Assembly (NCBI GenBank): GCA_037147235.1
Contig: JBAWVO010000123.1
Span: 1-17,587 of the forward strand
From: JANXQG01 sp037147235
GTDB taxonomy: Bacteria; Planctomycetota; Planctomycetia; Pirellulales; Thermoguttaceae
Direction of reading: 5' to 3'
DNA: 17,587 nt
Below, piece after piece: positions 7,391 through 13,330 of the stretch. The notes under the pieces are model-generated. The model was not told the origin of the DNA, ran no database searches, and was given only the letters and a program-made list of their open reading frames with translations. Within the stretch, counting starts at the first letter, position 1. Every line of letters starts with the position of its first letter. The position numbers were made by a program, and so were the translations under genes.

Positions 7391-7655
7391 AGCTCTACGA
7401 TGCCTTCTTTGCTACCGAAATGTTGCCAAACCCTTTCTATTCTGGCAGCCGAGCATGGCGTCGTCAAAAGCTATTCCCGAATGGGGTGTTCTCCAGGGGT
7501 GCTCTCCAGGGGTGGGTTCTCCAAAGGTCAGCCACCCGCACCTGTTACGGGAGCACCCGTGCCAAGCCTAGCAGACGCCGCTGTGGGCTCAAAGCGGCAA
7601 GATTGTGGGCAAGTTGCCAAACCAACACGCCGTCGCGGTTCGCCAGCTTGCGGCG
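7391..7655. other. Noncoding stretch with small repeats
   Basis: I find no gene here. TCTCCAGGGGTG occurs twice in tandem (7490-7501 and 7503-7514), followed by a related GTTCTCC. A small hairpin ACGGG-AGCA-CCCGT lies at 7547-7560. The overlapping open frames are short and have no family features. It is probably the DUF433 5' region plus decayed DNA. Confidence 0.5.
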
Positions 7656-7992
7656 CTAGAGCGTTCCGGCTTCCAAGAAGCTGAAATAGCCCGTCCGATT
7701 GAAGATGATGTGGTCGAGCAATTCGATGCCGACGATGGTTCCGGCTGCTTTGAGTTGCGCAGTAACGTCAATGTCGCCTTGGGAGGGCTCCAGGCCGCCG
7801 CTTGGATAATTATGAGCGACGATGACGGCGGAAGCACGGTCTGACGGCAAGCGTCATCACGTCTATTTTGGTTGTGCCTTTGCCGAGCAGCACGGCGAGC
7901 AATTCCTGATCGCTCAGCGCAGCGGCGCCTTTGCGCAGGAGTTTCTCGCGTGGCCGGTCGGCTTCGGGGATGTCGTGGATGGTCTTGCTCAT
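7656..7992 (-). pseudogene. radC: RadC-like JAB-domain gene, internally deleted
   Basis: RadC/YeeS-type proteins have a HhH-like N-terminus and a JAB/MPN metalloprotease-like domain and are common in mobile islands. The N-terminal frame from ATG 7992 reads IHDIPEADRPREKLL and GAAALSDQELLAVLLGKGT, then ends shortly after. The C-terminal part continues in another frame as SDRASAVIVAHNYPSGGLEP, GIELLDHIIFNRTGYFSFLE to the stop at 7656. Together they give about 107 residues of a usual ~225, so about 115 middle residues are missing, with a frameshift near 7843-7850. The metal motif HNHPSG is HNYPSG here, which would damage the site even if translated. Clearly a remnant. Confidence 0.88.
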
Positions 7993-8040
7993 GGGTCAAA
8001 CAGCGATGGACAGATGGGTTTGGATGACGGTCACGGCCAT

Positions 8041-9005
8041 TCATTTGTTCTCCTCCATTTCCACCCGCACAATATCCGCGAGCTGCTTGGCGGTTGGTAG
8101 TTTGCCTTTCAATTCCCCCGGCAGCTTCGACTGTAATTCATACACCGCGACGCCGATGGGGTTGGCTTTGGAGCGCAGGGCATACTCGACTTCCACATCG
8201 TCCTTTTCCGCGCAGAGGATGATGCCAATGGATGGTTGGTCGTCGGGGCCGCGTTCCTTGTCGTTGAGGACGTTGAGATAAAAATCCATCTTGCCGGCGA
8301 ACTCCGGCTCGAAGGGGCCGACCTTCAAATCAAAAGCCACGAGGGCTTTCAGGAAGCGGTGGTAGAAGAGCAGATCGATGAAATACTCCTTGACCAGCCA
8401 AAGCGGGCCGTGGCGCGGAGATACCAGAGGCGTGCGGCGGGCTCGGTGAGCTTGTTCAGAATGAGGAGGTTTTGGCCCCAGGGAATTTCTGCAACAAGCT
8501 GCTGCAGAAATGGAATCACCGTGTCGGCGTTCAATTTGGCTACAGGTTGTAGCCAAATCCCGCCTTTCTCCAATTCTGCGACGGACTGTCGCAGAATTAC
8601 CATCGGATCGTCGGGAGCTTCCAATTTGGCCACAGCTTGTGGCCAAATTGGAGTACCCTTTTCTCCTTTGGGCAATTTGGCGACAGCCTGTCGCCAAATT
8701 GCTTCGTCGCTGTAAGCGAGATAAAATCGCTTCATGTCCCGCACATTTCGAGGGGAGAATCCGCTCATTGAAGGGAAGGCCCGCCGTAATTCCCCAGCAA
8801 CCATTTCCACCACAGACTCGCCCCAGCCCAGCGCCTGCTGCTTCTCAACAATCCCACGCCCGATGTCCCAATAAAGGAAGATCATTTCGTGATTGACCCT
8901 CCGTGCGGCAAAGAGGCGAGCGGTGGTGGCCCGGGCCTTCAGTTCCTCGATAAAGTGCCGGTAGTCGGCAGTGATGGTCAGCGTGGTATCCGTGGTCTTT
9001 TTCAT
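8041..9005 (-). pseudogene. DUF1016/YhcG-type PD-(D/E)XK nuclease gene, internally deleted
   Basis: The family pairs an N-terminal helical DUF1016 domain with a C-terminal PD-(D/E)XK nuclease domain and is often found beside type I restriction genes. Translation from ATG 9005 gives ADYRHFIEELKARATTARLF, NHEMIFLYWDIGRGIVEKQ, FSPRNVRDMKRFY, then an expanded repeat region, PWGQNLLILNKL and WYLRATARFGWS. There the frame breaks near 8388-8398. The C-terminal part continues in another frame as KEYFIDLLFYHRFLKALVAF-DLK, GKMDFYLNVLNDKERGPDD and SIGIILCAEKDD to the stop at 8041. About 100 residues that usually lie between, including the start of the nuclease fold, are missing. The ATG overlaps the stop of the upstream methylase-like remnant (ATGA). 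Family assignment is firm; activity is improbable. Confidence 0.88.
8485..8702 (-). repeat. Five coding palindromes with unequal spacers
   Basis: Palindromes lie at 8485-8511, 8534-8558, 8572-8598, 8620-8652 and 8672-8702. Arms are 9, 11, 11, 15 and 15 bp, with central mismatches of only 1-9 nt. The last has perfect 15-bp arms, GCAATTTGGCGACAG and its complement, around one base. Centres are 48, 39, 51 and 51 nt apart, all multiples of three. On the coding strand they read IWRQAVAKL, IWPQAVAKL, ILRQSVAEL, IWLQPVAKL and FLQQLVAEI. Spacers of 8, 8, 4 and 7 residues do not resemble one another. The last copy, next to PWGQN, sits where ordinary DUF1016 proteins have one such motif, so the other four look like additions. 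Confidence 0.9.
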
Positions 9006-9274
9006 TTCGCCAATCCCTCCAGCATCTTCTCCGCTTCTTTCTCCAGCTTCCAGAACTCCGCCAGCAAGTCCTTGGCGGGCGTGGGCGGCTGGTATAGCGG
9101 TAGAAGTATTTGTTCGGCAGGATTTCATAGCCGAGGATCGTTTTGCCGACAAGTTGCTCGTCAGACAGAGTAGGAACGTCGAGCGGCACCGAAGAATCTC
9201 GCCGACCAGTTCCCGCTTGCCCTCGGGTAGCAAGTCGAACGTATGCGGCATGTTTTGGACTTGCGCGGCCATAA
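9002..9274 (-). pseudogene. Possible 3' remnant of a type I DNA methylase gene
   Basis: Three frames must be joined to read it: LLPEGKRELVGEIL (about 9237-9190), then SDEQLVGKTILGYEILPNKY (about 9168-9100), then AKDLLAEFWKLEKEAEKM ending LEGLAK and a TGA at 9002-9004. The pattern of an ILPNKYFYRY-like block followed by a Leu/Glu-rich helix resembles the C-terminus of HsdM-type N6-adenine methylases. DUF1016 genes often follow hsdM. The TGA overlaps the DUF1016 ATG. At least two frameshifts and loss of the whole 5' part make it dead. The methylase identity is tentative; that it is a broken gene is more certain. Confidence 0.45.
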
Positions 9275-9301
9275 GGCCGAAAAAATCCACGCAATGACCT
9301 C
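9275..9301. repeat. 27-bp direct repeat, copy 2 (next to the Gfo/Idh gene)
   Basis: Matches 6641-6667 at 25 of 27 positions. On the minus strand it reads GAGGTCATTGC then GTGGATTTTTTCGG, a degenerate copy of the pepQ ribosome site and first codons, with GTG in place of ATG. It lies 2 nt after the Gfo/Idh stop. It marks the other edge of the accessory island. Confidence 0.75.
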
Positions 9302-9303
9302 GG

Positions 9304-10473
9304 CTAAAACACAACCGGCACGCGTTGCCCCGTGCGGCTCGACTTGCGCATGGCGTCAATGATCACTGCCACGCGGTAGCCGTCCTCGAACGTGGCATTG
9401 TACGGACTCAAGGGCTTATCGTGGGCGACCGCATCGAGGAAGTGGAACTTCTCGATAATCTGGCCGTGCTCCCAGCCAAGGTTGTGCCCGGAGGGCCACC
9501 AAGGTTCCATGTAGGGATGGATGCTCTCCGTGGCCGAGATTTCCGTGAAGCCTAACAGCCGGTTGTCGCCGGGGGTGGCGAGGCAGGCAAACAGGCTGTT
9601 GGGATGTTCAAGATCCCAGCGCAGCGAGCCGTGAGAACCGTTGATCTCCCAGACCAGTGCGTTCTTGCGTCCCGTGGCCACGACCGAGGATTCCAGGACG
9701 CCGATGGCACCGTTTTCAAAGTCGAGGAGTGCCGCATTGCCTTCGTCGGAGGTGATTTCGGGCGGGCAGCCGACACTGGGCAAGGCCCGCTCTTTCTGGA
9801 AGGCCCGCGCCAGTGCCGAAACGCTGGCGATCTCGCCGACCAAGAAACAGCACTGGTCGATGGCGTGGCTGCCGATTCCTTGCAAGGCACCCGAGTGCGG
9901 CCAGGCGGAAGCCCAACTCTTCTCGGGAGGTAAGGAAGGATCGTGCCCCCACATTTGCAGGTAATGGATACGAAAGTGGTAAATCTTGCCGAGCCGGCCT
10001 TCCGTAATCAGATCCTTTGCCAATCGCACGGCGGGCATGAAGCGATAATTGAAAGTACACATCGACTTGCCCGTCGCCACGGCGGCCGCGTCCCGCATCC
10101 GCCGGGCGGCTTCCACGGAAACCGCCATCGGCTTCTCGCAGATGACGTGCTTGCCTTGTTTCAAGGCGGCGATGCACGGCTCGGGGTGGAGAGGATCGGG
10201 GCAACAATTATCGAGCACGTCGATCCGCGGATCAGCGGCAAGCTGTTGCCAATCGGTGCAAAATGCCTCGTAGCCGTACCGCGCGGCCTCCTGCTCGGCA
10301 AGCTCGGCCTTCGCGTCACAAAGTACCGCCAGACGGGGCTTGATCTTCGCCGTCGGGTAAATGTAGGGGATCTTCTTGTAGGCGTTCGTATGGCACTTGC
10401 CCATGAAACCGCATCCGAGCAAACCGATACGGAGTTCCTTTGCGGCTTGGGACGCCGCGTTGCCGGTCAACAT
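9304..10473 (-). CDS. Gfo/Idh/MocA-family oxidoreductase
   Basis: Predicted NAD(P)-dependent dehydrogenase acting on a sugar, inositol or related polyol; substrate unknown. The 389 residues begin with a Rossmann domain, GLLGCGFMGKCH (17-28), followed by the family's EKPMAVS (113-119), whose Lys114 is the usual catalytic lysine. The C-terminal alpha/beta domain carries GIGSHAIDQ (199-207), with the family's His/Asp pair. No Tat or Sec signal is visible, so it is cytosolic, unlike many planctomycete paralogues with Tat signals. It starts 15 nt after the isomerase stop with GAAGGA upstream, so it is the third gene of the URO-D operon. The 27-bp island repeat begins 2 nt after its stop. Confidence 0.92.
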   Translation of the reverse strand: MLTGNAASQAAKELRIGLLGCGFMGKCHTNAYKKIPYIYPTAKIKPRLAVLCDAKAELAEQEAARYGYEAFCTDWQQLAADPRIDVLDNCCPDPLHPEPCIAALKQGKHVICEKPMAVSVEAARRMRDAAAVATGKSMCTFNYRFMPAVRLAKDLITEGRLGKIYHFRIHYLQMWGHDPSLPPEKSWASAWPHSGALQGIGSHAIDQCCFLVGEIASVSALARAFQKERALPSVGCPPEITSDEGNAALLDFENGAIGVLESSVVATGRKNALVWEINGSHGSLRWDLEHPNSLFACLATPGDNRLLGFTEISATESIHPYMEPWWPSGHNLGWEHGQIIEKFHFLDAVAHDKPLSPYNATFEDGYRVAVIIDAMRKSSRTGQRVPVVF

Positions 10474-10488
10474 GAGATTGTTCCTTCG

Positions 10489-11496
10489 CTATTCTGCCAA
10501 GAGGTGATGTAATGCCTTCTTTGCCCAACAAGCCGATTGCCGAATTTGTCGGTTCTCGATCTCCCACGTCTTGGCACCGTCGGGAAGGTCGCTGCGCAAG
10601 CTCTCTAGCGGGGTCTTGTTCCATGCTTTTTCCATGTACCAGGCCAATCCGTCGCCTGGCGGCGACGGATGCTTTGCCCAAAACGCCGGGCGCAGCACGT
10701 CCATCCGGAACGGGGCATATTGTTCGTGGATTTCAATGTTCAGATTGATGTCTGGGTTGTGCTTCGCCAGCAGTTCGGCGATGGCGACGATGTCGATTTC
10801 CCCTTCGTCCAAGGCACAGTTCTCCAACGCAAGGCCGTCGCGGGTACGGATGATGCGGTAGTTCTTGTAGTGGGTCGTCCAGGCGCGGGGAGCGACGATC
10901 TCGGCCAGCCGCAGGGGGTTGTCCAGATCGAAGGCAAGGTTGGCGCAATCGACCGTAAATCCGTAGGCCGGGCTGTTCACGCGGGCCAGGATCGAGGCGT
11001 GTTCCCGCACGGTGAAGTCAGCGTGAGTTTCCACGGCGATCCGGATGCCGAGGTCTTCCGCCACGCAGCAAGCCTCGCGCAGAATGGCGACTGCCTGGTC
11101 GGCCAGCCGGACCATGTCATGCCCCTCATCGCGGGTGAGGAAGTTACCCACGACGCAGCGAAGGATGGGCGAGCCGAGTTTTTTGGCGACGTGCAAGTGA
11201 TGGATGACAATCTGAGCCTCGGAGACGTTGGTGTCGTGGCCGGCCTCGGCCAGCAGTTGCCGTCCCTTCTCGGCCATGGGGTGCCAGTGCAGGATCGATC
11301 CCATGCCGAATTCCAAATACAGCCCTTTCTCCTCAGCGGCGTGACGAATTTGTTTGAGATCGTCGTCTCGGAATGACCGAAACGGCGAAAGCTCGAACAT
11401 GACCCCACCCACCCCCAGTTCCGCGGCAAAATCGAGTACGCCCAGCGGATCCAGCCCACTGTTGCGCGTGCTGAAGGATTCAATACCCAGTTTCAT
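10489..11496 (-). CDS. Sugar phosphate isomerase/epimerase-like TIM-barrel protein
   Basis: A member of the AP-endonuclease-2-type TIM barrels (xylose-isomerase-like), which isomerise or epimerise sugars and inositol derivatives with a divalent metal. The 335-residue protein begins MKLGIESFSTRNSG, typical of the fold. Likely metal ligands are E156 in AVETHADF, D183 in TVDCANLAFD, H209 in TTHYKNYR and E255 in NIEIHEQY. About 60 C-terminal residues after WAKHPSPPGDG form an extension rich in Trp and Lys. It starts 12 nt after the URO-D-like gene, with the strong ribosome site AAGGAG. The operon context suggests it handles the same sugar-like compound as its neighbours; the substrate cannot be told. 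Confidence 0.9.
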   Translation of the reverse strand: MKLGIESFSTRNSGLDPLGVLDFAAELGVGGVMFELSPFRSFRDDDLKQIRHAAEEKGLYLEFGMGSILHWHPMAEKGRQLLAEAGHDTNVSEAQIVIHHLHVAKKLGSPILRCVVGNFLTRDEGHDMVRLADQAVAILREACCVAEDLGIRIAVETHADFTVREHASILARVNSPAYGFTVDCANLAFDLDNPLRLAEIVAPRAWTTHYKNYRIIRTRDGLALENCALDEGEIDIVAIAELLAKHNPDINLNIEIHEQYAPFRMDVLRPAFWAKHPSPPGDGLAWYMEKAWNKTPLESLRSDLPDGAKTWEIENRQIRQSACWAKKALHHLLAE

Positions 11497-11508
11497 GACC
11501 GTCTCTCC

Positions 11509-12837
11509 TTAGCTTGTGAAATTTTCTGCTTCTTCCTTGGCGATGCGGCACCATGTGACGGCATTCGCCGGCCGATTCGCCAAAGTGTGGTTGTCTTTCA
11601 TGATAAGTTCCACGACGCAACCTCGGGTTTTCTCAAGGTTTTCCCGGATTCCCTTGCGGATGGCGTCTTCGTCCGGTTCCGCCACCGCCAGGGCGGCAGG
11701 ATTGGGCTTCATGGAGAAGATGTATTTGTCGCCGAGATTGGTGGCCATTTTCTCTACGTTCACCCACGGAGAGCACGAGACGCGGCGGAGATGCGGATGC
11801 TGCTTGACAACGTGCCATCGCCCGTGCAGAGGCTCGCAACAACCGTAACAGGTCAGGCCGAAACGCTCCATGATCGGCTTTTCGTAGGGGAAAATGAACT
11901 CCTCGTACATCGCTGGGGAGACGTTGAGCGTCTCCTGGCTCTCCGTGAAGCCCCACAGGTCGCAGGTGCGGACATGTCCCGAACAATCCGGCCGGGGCAG
12001 TTCATTGGTGAAGCCGAATCCCCCGGAACCTACGTAAGTGCCGTCGTTGTTGAGGCTCAGGAGATTGTTGGCTTCCAGGTAATCCAGCTTGTCGAGTTGC
12101 CCTTGCGACAGGATCGACAGCAACTCCTTCAACTCGTCGGGATGCTCGATGAAGTCGCAAAGCATGTCCTGTAGCCCGCGGAACGTGGCGGCAAGCCAAG
12201 TCAGCCCGAGCGACCACCACCAGACGCCCTTCAGCCGCACGGGAAGAAGATCGCCGAACACGTCCCGGGCGATCTGCACGCAACCGTTGGTTGTTTCCCA
12301 GTCGATTACCACCGGCGGGGAATGCATCTTCTTCAGGTCGGCGGCGTAGTCTTTGATAGCACCTTCCCAGGTATACGAACCATTTCCGTCGCCCTTATGG
12401 TAGACCGACTGAAGCCCCCAATCGTCTGCGGCCGCAGTATAGGGGACGTTGAAGCAGGGGTTCACCGGCTTGTCGTCGCCCATGACCTCGCCCCAGAATA
12501 TATCTTTGCGCAGGTCTATCTCCCAACGGCGGGCGAGCTTGCCCCGGCACTGCATGTGCCGCTCGGTGATAATCTCGTTCCAGCCGTTTTCCGGGTCGCA
12601 GAAGATCGGCGGTCTGGTTCTTTCGAGCTGATTGGTTTTTGCCCAGAGGCGTCGAACCTCCGCCATTCTCTCGGAGGCCGCGATAGCCGCCACCCGCTCA
12701 GCAAGCTTGCGAAGGACTTGTCGGTCTTCGGCGGTCATTGCCAGATCGTCGCGAACAAGTCCGGTGACGATCTGGCCCGCGGCTGTCTGGTCGAGGCCGG
12801 TGGAATCGCCACCGCCGTAGTCGGTAATTGTTGTCAT
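11509..12837 (-). CDS. URO-D-family protein (not heme synthesis)
   Basis: A 442-residue member of the uroporphyrinogen decarboxylase superfamily, of the divergent kind that includes cobalamin-linked methyltransferases (MtaA, CmuA). It begins with a helical arm AEDRQVLRKLAERVAAIAAS, then the barrel, with GVWWWSLGLTW near 204-214 and CYGCCEPLHGRW at 330-341, whose Cys/His cluster could bind a metal. Neighbouring sugar-type enzymes and no heme genes argue against a HemE role. A role in demethylation or another one-carbon step is only a guess. I prefer the ATG at 12837 over the in-frame ATG at 12897. The extra 20 residues look untypical, and the 12897 start lies just after an operator-like site; neither has a clear ribosome site. 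It is first in the operon. Confidence 0.83.
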   Translation of the reverse strand: MTTITDYGGGDSTGLDQTAAGQIVTGLVRDDLAMTAEDRQVLRKLAERVAAIAASERMAEVRRLWAKTNQLERTRPPIFCDPENGWNEIITERHMQCRGKLARRWEIDLRKDIFWGEVMGDDKPVNPCFNVPYTAAADDWGLQSVYHKGDGNGSYTWEGAIKDYAADLKKMHSPPVVIDWETTNGCVQIARDVFGDLLPVRLKGVWWWSLGLTWLAATFRGLQDMLCDFIEHPDELKELLSILSQGQLDKLDYLEANNLLSLNNDGTYVGSGGFGFTNELPRPDCSGHVRTCDLWGFTESQETLNVSPAMYEEFIFPYEKPIMERFGLTCYGCCEPLHGRWHVVKQHPHLRRVSCSPWVNVEKMATNLGDKYIFSMKPNPAALAVAEPDEDAIRKGIRENLEKTRGCVVELIMKDNHTLANRPANAVTWCRIAKEEAENFTS

Positions 12838-12907
12838 CGTGTTCGGCGGCAAAGGACCACAAACGTAGGCGACGGCTTGTGCGAGTCGCCGATTCATGGT
12901 AGCTGGT

Positions 12908-12923
12908 AGGAATTTCGATCGAA
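12908..12923 (-). promoter_or_regulatory. Operator-like site, proximal copy
   Basis: AGGAATTTCGATCGAA contains the perfect 10-bp palindrome TTCGATCGAA. The same 16 bp recur at 12979-12994. This copy lies just downstream of the predicted transcription start of the URO-D operon, where a bound repressor would block elongation or clearance. A palindrome with a central CG-containing core fits LacI-type regulators, but no regulator gene is in the window. Confidence 0.55.
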
Positions 12924-12936
12924 CGCAACGCCCCTG

Positions 12937-12965
12937 ATTCTAACGTGGATGCCCATCGCTGACAA
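12937..12965 (-). promoter_or_regulatory. Sigma70-type promoter of the URO-D operon
   Basis: On the minus strand, TTGTCA (12960-12965) is followed after exactly 17 bp by TAGAAT (12937-12942), five of six matches to each consensus box. The start of transcription would be near 12930, giving a leader of about 93 nt to the ATG at 12837. It sits between the two copies of the 16-bp operator-like site, which strengthens the call. Confidence 0.65.
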
Positions 12966-12978
12966 GCACCAACCGACA

Positions 12979-12994
12979 AGGAATTTCGATCGAA
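12979..12994 (-). promoter_or_regulatory. Operator-like site, distal copy
   Basis: Identical over 16 bp to the copy at 12908-12923 and in the same orientation, with palindrome centres 71 bp apart. It lies about 14 bp upstream of the -35 box. Two sites flanking a promoter suit repression by DNA looping or cooperative binding. Confidence 0.55.
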
Positions 12995-13052
12995 GTAAAC
13001 ATCTTTGAGAGGCACGAAGAATACGCGTTTTCCAGGGGTTCGCAGCGGTGTT

Positions 13053-13080
13053 GAGGAGAGCCTCGCTAACGGTTCTCCTC
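13053..13080. other. Hairpin in the divergent region
   Basis: GAGGAGAGCC and GGTTCTCCTC pair over 10 bp, with one G-T pair, across the loop TCGCTAAC. There is no T-tract on either side. Function unknown; it may be another dispersed palindrome. Confidence 0.4.
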
Positions 13081-13117
13081 ACGTTGCGGCCCACGAAAAC
13101 TGTTTCCCAGTAAGTAC

Positions 13118-13233
13118 TTAGGATCGGCGCATCAATAAGTGTCGCAAGAAAAGTAGCAGGCACACTCCGTGTGCCGTCCGTCCCCGCTCGGCGAGTGGGC
13201 AAAACACGACAGTTATTTATGCGCCGATCCTTA
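13118..13233 (+). mobile_element. MITE copy B, intergenic
   Basis: Same element as copy A (7018-7132). The ends TTAGGATCGGCGCATCAATA and, inverted, TAAGGATCGGCGCATAAATA match with few changes, the central hairpin GGCACAC-TCC-GTGTGCC is kept, and TTA directly flanks both ends. The two copies agree over most of their length, with differences clustered after the central hairpin. No coding capacity. It lies upstream of iorA, 98 nt from its start. Confidence 0.85.
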
Positions 13234-13295
13234 GCCTTTCCAAAGATGTTTGGAGCAGGGCTTTAGAGCAAGGCTATTTAGTTCGCGGCAAATTG

Positions 13296-13304
13296 TGTTA
13301 TGCT
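13296..13304 (+). promoter_or_regulatory. Possible extended -10 promoter of the ior operon
   Basis: TGTTATGCT fits an extended -10 element (TGn then TATGCT). No good -35 box is seen 16-18 bp upstream. A start near 13311 would leave a leader of about 20 nt containing the GGAG ribosome site. Tentative. Confidence 0.3.
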
Positions 13305-13330
13305 AGTGCTTTCCACGGAGTACACGGATT

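Larger units (their letters stand above)
12838..13330. other. Divergent intergenic region
   Basis: No gene is visible in this 493-bp stretch between the two divergent operons. It holds the promoter and paired operator-like sites of the URO-D operon, a hairpin, MITE copy B and a weak promoter for iorA. The MITE sits between the two promoters and so separates their control regions. Confidence 0.7.

Noticed and set aside
7589..8044. A 151-residue minus-strand protein across the radC region
   Set aside because: It is out of frame with both readable parts of radC and has low-complexity Arg/Ser-rich content typical of a shadow frame.
8485..8702. A CRISPR array
   Set aside because: The repeats are palindromic and regularly placed, but they lie within a coding frame, spacers are only about 12-24 nt, repeats vary in sequence, and no cas genes are present.
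8236..8896. Plus-strand open frames over the palindromes as real genes
   Set aside because: They are open because the palindromes read alike on both strands; the flanks contain no recognisable protein and lie opposite DUF1016 sequence.
11509..12837. HemE (uroporphyrinogen decarboxylase of heme synthesis)
   Set aside because: Length, the Cys-rich segment, the lack of typical HemE N-terminal motifs and the sugar-enzyme operon all point to the divergent URO-D families.
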